From JABIAG01 sp964561995 (GTDB taxonomy: Archaea; Nanobdellota; Nanobdellia; Woesearchaeales; JABIAG01): a stretch of 62,612 nt of DNA. Where the stretch lies: assembly GCA_964561995.1 (NCBI GenBank), contig CAZLQZ010000008.1:1-62612 (forward strand), written 5' to 3'. Below the pieces are notes generated by a model. That model was not told the DNA's origin and did no database searches. It saw only the letters and a list, made by a program, of their open reading frames with translations. The translations under genes and the position numbers were made by a program. Shown here piece after piece: positions 36,277-42,978 of the stretch (its first letter is position 1; each line of letters opens with the position of its first letter).

Positions 36277-36765
36277 TTATTCTTTCTTTTCAACAGGTTT
36301 ATCTTCTTTAGCTGGTGTTTCTTTTTTTTCTTCAGCTTTAGGTTTTTCTGCTTTTGCTTCTTCTTTAGGAGCTTCTTTAGAATCTTTCTCAGGTGCTTTT
36401 TCTTCAGGTTTAGCTTCTTCGAATAAACTATCTTTACCATCTTTAACAACATAAAGATTTATTTGAGAAATTATATTAGAAATAGTATTTCCTCTTACAG
36501 TTTTTCTTTTAAGCATACCTTTTCTTTTAATTTTAACTCCAACTCCACCATTAGATAAAATTCTTTTTCTTTCCATTCCTTGAACATCTCTTCTCATTGG
36601 AAAACCTGATGCATCACTACCGCCTCTAATTTCGAATTCATATCCTTCAAAACCAATTAGAGAACCGTCGAATTTTTGACCGACTTTAAGGCCCATTACA
36701 GAATTATCATCTTCAACTTCTACTTGTTTAGCTTGTCCTTTTTTATTACTTATTACAAATTTCAT
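36277..36765 (-). CDS. rps6e: Small-subunit ribosomal protein eS6
   Basis: 162 residues. The conserved core (residues 1-115) has MKFVISNKKGQAKQVEVED, IGFEGYEFEIRGGSDASGFP and MRRDVQGMERKRILSNGGVG, plus the basic KIKRKGMLKRKTVRGNTIS. After residue 120 it carries an unusual tail of Lys, Glu, Ala and Pro repeats (PEEKAPEKDSKEAPKEEAK) ending KKE, most likely disordered. A GGAGG ribosome site and a hairpin lie upstream of the ATG. Confidence 0.95.
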   Translation of the reverse strand: MKFVISNKKGQAKQVEVEDDNSVMGLKVGQKFDGSLIGFEGYEFEIRGGSDASGFPMRRDVQGMERKRILSNGGVGVKIKRKGMLKRKTVRGNTISNIISQINLYVVKDGKDSLFEEAKPEEKAPEKDSKEAPKEEAKAEKPKAEEKKETPAKEDKPVEKKE

Positions 36766-36779
36766 TTTTTTCCTCCAGA

Positions 36780-36806
36780 CGTTTATTATAGGAATTTCCT
36801 AAAACG
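36780..36806 (-). promoter_or_regulatory. Hairpin in the eS6 leader
   Basis: The minus strand reads CGTTT, TAGGAAATTCCTA, then taat and AAACG: a 5-bp outer arm around a near-perfect palindrome (TAGGAA/TTCCTA). It lies just upstream of the ribosome site of rps6e. Ribosomal protein genes are often autoregulated through leader structures; that role here is inference. Confidence 0.4.
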
Positions 36807-36933
36807 CCAGTTATAAACTTAAATATCTGGGTTTTGTTTAAAAAGTTTATTGAAAAATAGTTTTTTTATGTGTTCGTAATATTTCCGAAAAAAATTAATA
36901 AAAGTTTATTAACGTTCAATGTTAGTATATAAT

Positions 36934-37569
36934 ATGAACATAAATAATTTTTATTCACCTTATTTTGCAGAAATTCTTGGACTTTTGTGTGCTGAGGGGC
37001 ATTATGCATTACAATACTCAAGTTATTAGGGAAAAGATAGAGGAAAACCTAGATATTATAAAAATAAAAAATCTGAAAGAATAGAATTTTATAATAATGA
37101 TATTAAATTATTAAATCGTTTATTATTTCTTCTTATAAAACAATTTAATTATGAAGCAAGGATAGGTAAATATAATAAAATTGTTATTGGTAAACGTGAT
37201 GTAATTAGAAAAATTATTTTTGAAACTAAACCTGGGGTAGATCATTGGCGTGTTCCTGAATTTGTAAAAACTGCAGATGATAATACAAAAATTGCATTTA
37301 TCAGGGGCCATTTTGATGGTGATGGAACTGCAAGTGGTATTATTAGATTTTTTTCTTGTAATAAATTGGGTTTAGAATGTATTCAACAATTGCTTTGTGA
37401 TCTAGAATTCAAGTCATATTTACAAAAACCTGTAATAAAACCAAACCGAAAACCATTTTATACTTTACAATTGACGAGAAAGCAAAAAGAAAACTTTTTA
37501 AATACAATCAAACCCATCTCTAAATGCGGGACCTGTGTTCCAGATCGCGGGGGTAATAATAATCTCTAA
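36934..37569 (+). pseudogene. LAGLIDADG homing endonuclease, interrupted by TAG
   Basis: A 212-codon frame with a single in-frame TAG at 37027-37029. The two LAGLIDADG helices are clear: YFAEILGLLCAEGHYAL before the stop and KIAFIRGHFDGDGTASGI near codon 120. Spacing fits a two-motif monomeric endonuclease of about 200 residues. The last codons (PDRGGNNNL then TAA at 37567-37569) run through the acceptor stem of the tRNA-Leu that begins at 37547. TAG serves as a normal stop elsewhere in the window (22713, 52740), so this is most likely an inactivated gene rather than recoding. Confidence 0.8.
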
Positions 37570-37674
37570 AGCGAAGTCTGGTCAAACGCGCAGGACTTAA
37601 GAATGTGATACTCAATGAGTGTTGAGACATCCTGTCACTTAGTGTGTCCGAGGGTTCGAATCCCTTCCCCCGCA
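37547..37674 (+). tRNA. tRNA-Leu (TAA) with anticodon-loop intron and an extra 5' insertion
   Basis: Acceptor stem GCGGGGG (37547-37553) pairs with CCCCCGC (37667-37673), discriminator A. D-arm GCG/CGC (37571-37589), anticodon stem CAGGA/TCCTG (37591-37595, 37630-37634), anticodon TAA (37598-37600), long variable arm, T-loop TTCGAAT. A 27-nt intron (37602-37628) follows position 37, with central helix CTTA/TGAG of a bulge-helix-bulge. Between acceptor and D-arm there are 17 nt (37554-37570) where 2 are expected, so about 15 nt are extra. CCA is not fully encoded. Confidence 0.88.
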
Positions 37675-37676
37675 CC

Positions 37677-37684
37677 TTTTTTTT
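37677..37684 (+). terminator. Oligo-T terminator after tRNA-Leu
   Basis: Eight T immediately follow the tRNA 3' end, the usual archaeal U-tract stop. Confidence 0.6.
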
Positions 37685-37796
37685 AATGGAATAATTAAAG
37701 GATATCATTTCCTTTATTCTATTTTTTATTTATAATTGAGAATTAATTATGTGTTAAGTTCAATTCAAATTAATAATTTCTAACTATAAGGGTTAC

Positions 37797-37804
37797 ATTT
37801 AAAT
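37797..37804 (+). promoter_or_regulatory. TATA-like promoter of the HD gene
   Basis: ATTTAAAT is centred 27 nt before the ATG at 37828. Confidence 0.6.
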
Positions 37805-37827
37805 GATAACTCTGACTTCCATAAAGT

Positions 37828-38442
37828 ATGAATCCTAATCATTTTGCAAATTTTTTACAAGTATTGGAATTTTATAAGCTAAAACAAATTCCTAGAAATT
37901 CATCTAATCATTATTATGATGAAAAAGATAATGTTTCTTATCAAAGAAGAGAAACAACTGCAGAACATGTTTTTTCTTGTTTAAAATTAGCAGATTTTTT
38001 TCTTACAACTGAACCAGAATTTGCAAATTTAGATACATTAAAATCTTACGAATTGCTTATGTATCATGATGATGTTGAAATTGTTACACGTGATACTGGT
38101 ATTTCTGAGCGAAAAAAAAGATTGTATAAAGAGCAAGCTGAACTTGAAGCAATTCCAATTTTATCTCAAAGGTTACCTACGGGATTAGATAAAAAATTAC
38201 TAGACTATGATTTTGAATATCGTACAAAAATATCGGAAGAATCTAAATTTGCAAATGGAATTGATAAAATGGATTCTTTAGTTCATGAATTCCAATATCC
38301 TTTAGATTGGGGCCCAAAGGGATTTGATGAACTTAATGTTCGAGCTTGGTTTCAACCTGTATTTGAATATTCTCCAACATTCATAAAATATTTTGAAGCT
38401 ACAATTCAACATTTAGAAAGTCAGGGTTATTTTAATAAGTAA
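37828..38442 (+). CDS. HD-domain phosphohydrolase
   Basis: 204 residues. The metal-binding HD signature is spread as usual: first His in TTAEHVFSCLKLADF, the HD pair in LLMYHDDVEIV, and a later Asp in ANGIDKMDSLVHEF. It resembles the YfbR/HDDC2-type 5'-nucleotidases that act on deoxynucleoside monophosphates, though the substrate is inferred from fold only. Monocistronic, downstream of the tRNA-Leu. Confidence 0.8.
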   Translation: MNPNHFANFLQVLEFYKLKQIPRNSSNHYYDEKDNVSYQRRETTAEHVFSCLKLADFFLTTEPEFANLDTLKSYELLMYHDDVEIVTRDTGISERKKRLYKEQAELEAIPILSQRLPTGLDKKLLDYDFEYRTKISEESKFANGIDKMDSLVHEFQYPLDWGPKGFDELNVRAWFQPVFEYSPTFIKYFEATIQHLESQGYFNK

Positions 38443-38615
38443 TATATTATGACTAAATTATTTATTTGAACTTATTTATAGTTTTTTCAATACTTCTCGA
38501 CCCATGGTAGCGCTCTCACTTCGTTTGTGGAAGATTAAATTATAATTATTCGGAAAGTAGCAATTTATTTTTTTTAAAATAAAAATTAAATAAGAAAAAT
38601 TCTATTTTTAAATAA

Positions 38616-38945
38616 TTAATCAGGTAATCCGCTTGGTGCATCCATTAATAAATGCATTACATAACCTAATGTTAAAAACATTATTAACATAAATATTTGT
38701 GAATATATTCCTAAAAAAAATGTAATTCCAATTCCATAACAACATCTTCTCATCATTGTTTTACTGTGATAAAAATTTCTATGTGTGTATGGATGTACTG
38801 GTTCAAATATTGCAGGTAAAATACTTCCTATTGCTAAAAACAAAGTATAAAATATTGGTGTGATAAAACCAAGTTTACCAAAAACTACAGCACCAGCTAC
38901 AAAAATCAATAGTGCAATTCCAAAATGATCTGCTTTTCTTGGCAT
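38616..38945 (-). CDS. YdjM/DUF457-like membrane metal-hydrolase family protein
   Basis: 109 residues from MPRKADHFGIALL; the frame extends 78 nt upstream, but ATTTAAATA 28 nt before 38945 marks this leaderless start. Three to four hydrophobic helices carry the conserved residues HPYTHRNFYHSKTM and GYVMHLLMDAPSGLPD of the inner-membrane YdjM/LexA-regulated hydrolase-like family. His and Asp are placed as metal ligands. Substrate unknown. Confidence 0.75.
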   Translation of the reverse strand: MPRKADHFGIALLIFVAGAVVFGKLGFITPIFYTLFLAIGSILPAIFEPVHPYTHRNFYHSKTMMRRCCYGIGITFFLGIYSQIFMLIMFLTLGYVMHLLMDAPSGLPD

Positions 38946-38968
38946 TTTCGTACTAGAAAGGGGGTGAC

Positions 38969-38977
38969 ATTTAAATA
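38969..38977 (-). promoter_or_regulatory. TATA-like promoter
   Basis: ATTTAAATA (minus strand TATTTAAAT) is centred 28 nt upstream of the ATG at 38945, and decides that start against the longer frame. Confidence 0.6.
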
Positions 38978-39031
38978 GCTTATTGAGAAGTAGGAAGATT
39001 TTTAAATTAATTAAGGTTCTCAATAAAACCT

Positions 39032-39334
39032 ATGGACGGATACAAACAATTAAGGGAAGCGAAAAAAGTATTAATTACAGCGTTGGATAATAGGCAAAGA
39101 GTTTTTCAAAATTCATATCGTGGTGAAAGAAAACTTGGTGATTTGTCGAATATGGTTAAACAATTAAATAAAGTTGTTTCAATGGTAGGTGATGAATCAG
39201 TTAGGATGATGTTACTTGAAGAAGGGTTATCTAATATTCAACAAGATAGTTCTTATTATGGGGTTTCATATTTTATTAACAAACCAACTCAAAGAATATT
39301 TATGTTTGTTGATGGTAAAGTATATAAAAAATAA
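39032..39334 (+). CDS. Small hypothetical protein
   Basis: 100 residues. Helical N-terminal two thirds (YKQLREAKKVLITALDNRQ) and a short beta-like end (RIFMFVDGKVYKK). No family recognised. Divergent from the YdjM-like gene with a TATA-like TTTTTAAATTAA about 28 nt upstream. Function unknown. Confidence 0.55.
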   Translation: MDGYKQLREAKKVLITALDNRQRVFQNSYRGERKLGDLSNMVKQLNKVVSMVGDESVRMMLLEEGLSNIQQDSSYYGVSYFINKPTQRIFMFVDGKVYKK

Positions 39335-39348
39335 TTTTTTATTTTTTT
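39335..39348 (+). terminator. Oligo-T terminator
   Basis: TTTTTTATTTTTTT directly follows the stop of the 100-aa gene and precedes the tRNA-Thr. Confidence 0.55.
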
Positions 39349-39388
39349 GCATAACATTTTTATAACTTCTTTAGTTTTTTTGAATTAT

Positions 39389-39492
39389 GCCCTCGTGGCT
39401 CAGAGGTAGAGCGTTGCATTGGTATTGTTATTTTATGATAAAATAACATCACAAAAATGCAGAGGTCACGAGTTCAATTCTCGTCGAGGGCT
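39389..39492 (+). tRNA. tRNA-Thr (GGT) with 32-nt intron
   Basis: Acceptor GCCCTCG (39389-39395) pairs with CGAGGGC (39485-39491), discriminator T as common for archaeal tRNA-Thr. Anticodon stem TTGCA/TGCAG, anticodon GGT at 39421-39423. A 32-nt intron (39425-39456) after position 37 holds a perfect 10-bp hairpin (TGTTATTTTA/TAAAATAACA). T-loop TTCAATT. The dus gene starts 1 nt after the discriminator base. Confidence 0.9.
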
Positions 39493-39493
39493 T

Positions 39494-40396
39494 ATGATAA
39501 AAACAAAAAACCCCTTTATACTAGCACCAATGGCAGGAATTAATTCAACAGCTTTTAGACTATTATGTAAGGAAAATGGCGCAGATGAAATCTTTACTCA
39601 AATGTATGATGTTGATTTAATTTCTACAAAAACAAAAGAAGAAGTTAAAGAATTATTTAATCTTAAAGATGAAGAAAAACCAATTACTATTCAGCTTAGT
39701 GGATATGATGTTGAAAAATTTAAAGAATCAGTAAAATTGGTTGAAGATTTTGCAGATAGAATAAATCTTAATGTCGGCTGTATTGAAAATAGATATTTAG
39801 ATAGAAATGCAGGTGCCGCTTTGGTAAATGATTTGGATAAATTGCAAGAAATAATTAAAGCAATGATTGAATCAACAAATAAACCTGTTGATGTTAAAAT
39901 CAGAATTGGTTGGGACGGTCAAAGTATCAATGGAGTTAATATTGCTAAAGCTGTTGAAGATGCAGGAGCAACAAGAATAATAGTTCATGGAAGAACTGCA
40001 ATGCAAAAATATGCTGGAAAGTCTAACTGGACTAACATAAAACAAATTAAAGAAAAAGTTTCAATTCCAGTAATTGCTAATGGTGATGTTAAATCTTATC
40101 AAGATGGTTTAGATTTAATGGAAAAAACTGGTTGCGATGGTGTTATGATTGGTAGAGAATGTAAATATCGACCATGGGTTTTTATGAATAAGGAATTAAC
40201 TCAAGAAGAAATCATTAAACAAATTTTAAGATATATTGAATTATATGAAAATTACGAAAATAGAAGTTCTTTAGATGAAGTTCGTGATCAAGTATTTAGA
40301 ATGACCAGAGATATCGATGTTGAAAAAGATAAATGGGCAGTAAAAGATTGCGAATCTATTGAAGTAGTTAAAGAATTTATAAAAAATCTTCTTTAA
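39494..40396 (+). CDS. tRNA-dihydrouridine synthase (Dus), copy 1
   Basis: 300 residues from MIKTKNPFILAPMAG; the open frame runs back through the tRNA-Thr, but this ATG starts the family N-terminus. FMN-binding TIM barrel with LAPMAGINSTAFRLLCKENG, the catalytic Cys segment NLNVGCIENRY (the usual GCP is GCI here), the KIRIGWDG strand, VHGRTAMQKY and IANGDVKSY, and C-terminal MIGRECKYRPW. It reduces uridines in the tRNA D-loop. Lying 2 nt after the tRNA, it may be cut from a common transcript. Confidence 0.92.
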   Translation: MIKTKNPFILAPMAGINSTAFRLLCKENGADEIFTQMYDVDLISTKTKEEVKELFNLKDEEKPITIQLSGYDVEKFKESVKLVEDFADRINLNVGCIENRYLDRNAGAALVNDLDKLQEIIKAMIESTNKPVDVKIRIGWDGQSINGVNIAKAVEDAGATRIIVHGRTAMQKYAGKSNWTNIKQIKEKVSIPVIANGDVKSYQDGLDLMEKTGCDGVMIGRECKYRPWVFMNKELTQEEIIKQILRYIELYENYENRSSLDEVRDQVFRMTRDIDVEKDKWAVKDCESIEVVKEFIKNLL

Positions 40397-40397
40397 A

Positions 40398-40405
40398 TTT
40401 TTTTT
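40398..40405 (+). terminator. Oligo-T terminator after dus
   Basis: A run of eight T follows the dus stop codon and precedes the second tRNA-Thr. Confidence 0.5.
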
Positions 40406-40463
40406 AAGTCTTTTATTTACAATAGTAAAACTTTTAAACTAAACATAAATTCTAAAGAAGTAT

Positions 40464-40578
40464 GCCTCCTTGGCTTAGTGGCTATAGCGGTCGCCTAGTA
40501 CTTGAAAATTATGGATTTTCAACTCCTCATTTTCAATAAGAAAGCGACAGGTCCTGAGTTCGAATCTCAGAGGAGGCT
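40464..40578 (+). tRNA. tRNA-Thr (AGT) with 42-nt intron
   Basis: Acceptor GCCTCCT (40464-40470) pairs with AGGAGGC (40571-40577), discriminator T. D-arm GCT/AGC, anticodon stem GTCGC/GCGAC, anticodon AGT at 40497-40499, variable AGGTC, T-loop TTCGAAT. The 42-nt intron (40501-40542) follows position 37. C2-G71, G35, U36 and U73 agree with a threonine identity. Adenosine at position 34 is very unusual in Archaea. The intron contains one 8-mer (TTGAAAAT) that can pair with either of two copies of ATTTTCAA. Confidence 0.82.
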
Positions 40579-40690
40579 TTAAACTTCTAGTTCAACTCTC
40601 AAAGGCCCTTTGTGGGCTACAATCTTTTTATAAAATGTTTCTTGGAGAAATAAAATGTGAATACATGAATGGGATAAGAAACACGAATCT

Positions 40691-41014
40691 GTGTTGAGAA
40701 ATTTGAAGAAATACAATATATCGGCAAAGAATAAAGAGTTGATCATGAAATTTCATGATGACTTGGTTTTAGAAAATCTATCTAAACCACGATTAATATT
40801 GTATGTTACAAAGATGAGACTTGTTGCTAGAAGTTTTAATAAGGATTTAGACAAAGCAACTAAAGATGATCTTAAAAAGTATGTTAGTAGTATTCAACAA
40901 AAAGATATTTCTGTTTGGACTAAGCAAGTCTATAAAGTCGCAGTAAAACGATTTTATCGGTGGCTTGGAAAAGAAATTGGTGAAAATGAAAAAAGTGTTG
41001 GTGGATCAGAATGA
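40691..41014 (+). pseudogene. Integrase N-terminal (core-binding) domain fragment
   Basis: About 107 residues resembling the SAM-like N-terminal domain of tyrosine recombinases: helices around LVLENLSKPRLILYVTKMRL, then DDLKKYVSSIQ and a final helix KQVYKVAVKRFYRWLGKEI. No catalytic domain (R, H-x-x-R, Y) follows. The start is unclear: GTG at 40691 is the only candidate, and the frame continues upstream without an ATG. Beside a tRNA gene, it may be a remnant of an integrated element, or a freestanding DNA-binding domain, since the next gene overlaps it. Confidence 0.6.
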
Positions 41015-41199
41015 TTAATGATATTAAGGAAATAATTGGAATAATATTCGTGATAATAGTAGGTGGAATGTTTTTAGGGGCTTTTGCATCATCATTAGAA
41101 AATGAAATAGTAAGTCAATTTACAAGTTTAGGTATAACATTACTCGTAATTAGTGGACTTGCTGGAATATTTGTCATAATAAGGAATTGGGCAAGATAA
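41011..41199 (+). CDS. Two-helix small membrane protein
   Basis: 62 residues with two hydrophobic helices (about 8-28 and 38-56: EIIGIIFVIIVGGMFLGAF and LGITLLVISGLAGIFVII) and a basic end. Its ATG overlaps the stop of the integrase-like frame as ATGA, so the two are translationally coupled. That favours a working pair over a dead remnant. Function unknown. Confidence 0.6.
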   Translation: MINDIKEIIGIIFVIIVGGMFLGAFASSLENEIVSQFTSLGITLLVISGLAGIFVIIRNWAR

Positions 41200-41207
41200 A
41201 TCTTATT

Positions 41208-41363
41208 TCAAACCAACATAGCAACATATTTCATTGCTTGTCCTAAATCTTGTTTTATTGAATTGTTACTTGCACCTTTAATTGCCAATTTGATTACTAA
41301 AAATAAGGTGTAATCTACCATTAAAAAGCAAGCAATCGTTACTACTTTTAAAAGACTAATCAT
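41208..41363 (-). CDS. Possible 51-aa membrane protein
   Basis: Frame starting MISLLKVVTIACFLMVDYTL, with a single hydrophobic helix followed by a polar, basic tail (KGASNNSIKQDLGQAMK). The TATA box nearby points to the divergent plus-strand gene, so expression support is weak. It fills an otherwise empty gap. Confidence 0.35.
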   Translation of the reverse strand: MISLLKVVTIACFLMVDYTLFLVIKLAIKGASNNSIKQDLGQAMKYVAMLV

Positions 41364-41370
41364 CCAAAGC

Positions 41371-41378
41371 TTTAAATA
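41371..41378 (+). promoter_or_regulatory. TATA-like promoter
   Basis: TTTAAATA is centred 26 nt before the ATG at 41401. Confidence 0.6.
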
Positions 41379-41400
41379 GAAAATATGATTCTCCTTTTTT

Positions 41401-42087
41401 ATGAGATATAAAATTGCAATAGCTACTATGACTCTTGATAGAAAGGGAAATGCAGAATTAATGGAATCTGCGTTAGATGTTTTATCCAAGTTACCTTACC
41501 CAGTTTATGTTTCTGATGGGGGAAGTTCAGAAAGGTTTGTTCAATCCTTAAATAAAATGGGGCATAACGTAAAATATGTTCCTGGTGGCTTAACCTATCA
41601 ACATAGAGATGCAATATCAAGAGCATCCAACTCTGGACAAATTGTATTGTATACTGAACCAGACAAATATGATTGGTTTTGCAATGGTTTAGAGGAAACA
41701 GTTAAATTATATGAGGCTGACAAACAAGAATTTGCAGCAGTGGGTAGAACTCCGGATATATTTCGGACTTTTCCAACACACCAACAGAAATGGGAAAAAA
41801 GAATGAATGGAATAATCACAGAAAAAGTAGGCGTTAAAGGGGATTTTATTTATGGACCAAAATTGTTCCCACAATCTCTTGGACATATGGTTGAAGAAAT
41901 AGATGAAGATATTGGTTGGGGAACTCTAATGTTTCTTGTTGGACGGGCAAGTAAAATAGGTTTACCAATTAGAAATATTTATACTGCAAATCAATGCCCT
42001 TTTGATCAAAGAAATGATGATAATGGGAATTATAGAAAAAAACAATTTAAAGATAATAAAAAAGGATTCAATCTAGGATTAAGATGA
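41401..42087 (+). CDS. Glycosyltransferase-like (GT-A fold) protein
   Basis: 228 residues. The N-terminus resembles a nucleotide-diphosphosugar transferase fold: MRYKIAIATMTLDRKGNAEL, then VYVSDGGSSERF and later VLYTEPDKYDWF, which stands where the D-x-D is expected. A C-terminal segment, EIDEDIGWGTLMFLVGRAS, fits the acceptor-side region. It could transfer a sugar to a protein or lipid; the assignment rests on fold-like pattern only. Monocistronic, with a clear promoter. Confidence 0.55.
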   Translation: MRYKIAIATMTLDRKGNAELMESALDVLSKLPYPVYVSDGGSSERFVQSLNKMGHNVKYVPGGLTYQHRDAISRASNSGQIVLYTEPDKYDWFCNGLEETVKLYEADKQEFAAVGRTPDIFRTFPTHQQKWEKRMNGIITEKVGVKGDFIYGPKLFPQSLGHMVEEIDEDIGWGTLMFLVGRASKIGLPIRNIYTANQCPFDQRNDDNGNYRKKQFKDNKKGFNLGLR

Positions 42088-42141
42088 ATTATTCTTGCTC
42101 TTTATTTTTTAATTTAATTGAACTTCGTTCTTGATGTACGG

Positions 42142-42342
42142 TTAACTCAAAAACTCTGAAATTTTCCGTAATGATAATAGAATAGGTTCTAATGAATCAA
42201 TTGTAATTATATAAACTCTATAATCACTTTGATCATAAAAAGTTGTGTCAATAACATGCATTGTGTTTGTGGGAACAACTAAGAAAATGTCTTTTTTAAC
42301 ATCTGTTTTTTTTGCATATTTTTTTATAGACTCAGAGGAGTC
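42142..42342 (-). pseudogene. Open frame lacking a good start, probable gene remnant
   Basis: This is the only content seen in the gap 42088-42405. The minus strand is open for 67 codons, reading SIKKYAKKTDVKKDIFLVV to LRKISEFLS, with protein-like composition, but has no ATG in its first half. An ATG-led stretch just upstream (MRIIRLL, then stop) is in another frame, so a frameshift near GACTCAGAGGAGTC (42329-42342), itself a small hairpin, may have broken the gene. Confidence 0.35.
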
Positions 42343-42372
42343 TTATTATTCTCATTTAAATTTTCTGAAAAG

Positions 42373-42382
42373 TTTTATAAAT
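42373..42382 (+). promoter_or_regulatory. TATA-like promoter
   Basis: TTTTATAAAT is centred about 28 nt before the ATG at 42406. Confidence 0.55.
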
Positions 42383-42405
42383 TCAATTCAATTAACGTAT
42401 TTATA

Positions 42406-42852
42406 ATGGGCGTACATACAGGTTTACAAGTCTATCAAGCAGGAAAGGACTATTTTATTGCTTCTGGATTAGAAGATGCAGAATTATATTCTAGAGAGAA
42501 TAATATTGATGATCCTATGAAATTATCTGCTGGTGTTTGGTTTTCTCAAGGGGTATTTGATTTTTTAAAAACAATTCCTTTAAAAGATATAAAAGATGGA
42601 GGTATTTTACCTGGAAGAGGTCTTTACAAAGTTTCAAGTTCAGATACTACTATGTTTCATGAGTCCGTTCCTGATTTTTTAGTTAATGCAGAAAATCCTT
42701 TTAGCGCACTAGAAATAATTGTTGGTCTTTGCAAAAGAGAATCTTGGAGTTTTTATCCTACTTATATGGTGGAAATGTTGGACCCTGGAACAAGGTATAC
42801 TTCTGAAGCATTAGGTAAGTTAGTTTCTGACATACATAAAAGTCAAGAATAA
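42406..42852 (+). CDS. Hypothetical protein
   Basis: 148 residues, soluble, with no recognised family. Mixed alpha/beta: LQVYQAGKDYFIASGLED, GVWFSQGVFDFLKTIPL, LEIIVGLCKRESWSFYP. Its own promoter precedes it. Function unknown. Confidence 0.6.
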   Translation: MGVHTGLQVYQAGKDYFIASGLEDAELYSRENNIDDPMKLSAGVWFSQGVFDFLKTIPLKDIKDGGILPGRGLYKVSSSDTTMFHESVPDFLVNAENPFSALEIIVGLCKRESWSFYPTYMVEMLDPGTRYTSEALGKLVSDIHKSQE

Positions 42853-42978
42853 GAATATTTTCTATTAAAAATGAATCAAATTAGAATTTCAGTAAAATAA
42901 GAAAGATCGTTTAAGTTATACCGTTTGGTGAATGTAATGAAAATTTAATCGCTTTAATTTTTGTTAAAAAGTAAATTA

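Noticed and set aside
36189..36452. Lys/Leu-rich minus-strand frame of 87 codons
   Set aside because: It is a shifted reading of the Lys/Glu-rich tail of eS6 (36277-36765), whose homology is certain.
37027..37029. Pyrrolysine or other recoding of TAG
   Set aside because: TAG is used as an ordinary stop at 22713 and 52740, and no recoding element is evident.
37123..37708. Two minus-strand frames (37123-37311 and 37520-37708)
   Set aside because: They are opposite the homing-endonuclease pseudogene and tRNA-Leu, which explain the sequence better.
41426..41819. Minus-strand frames opposite the glycosyltransferase-like gene
   Set aside because: No motifs; the plus-strand gene has a good promoter.
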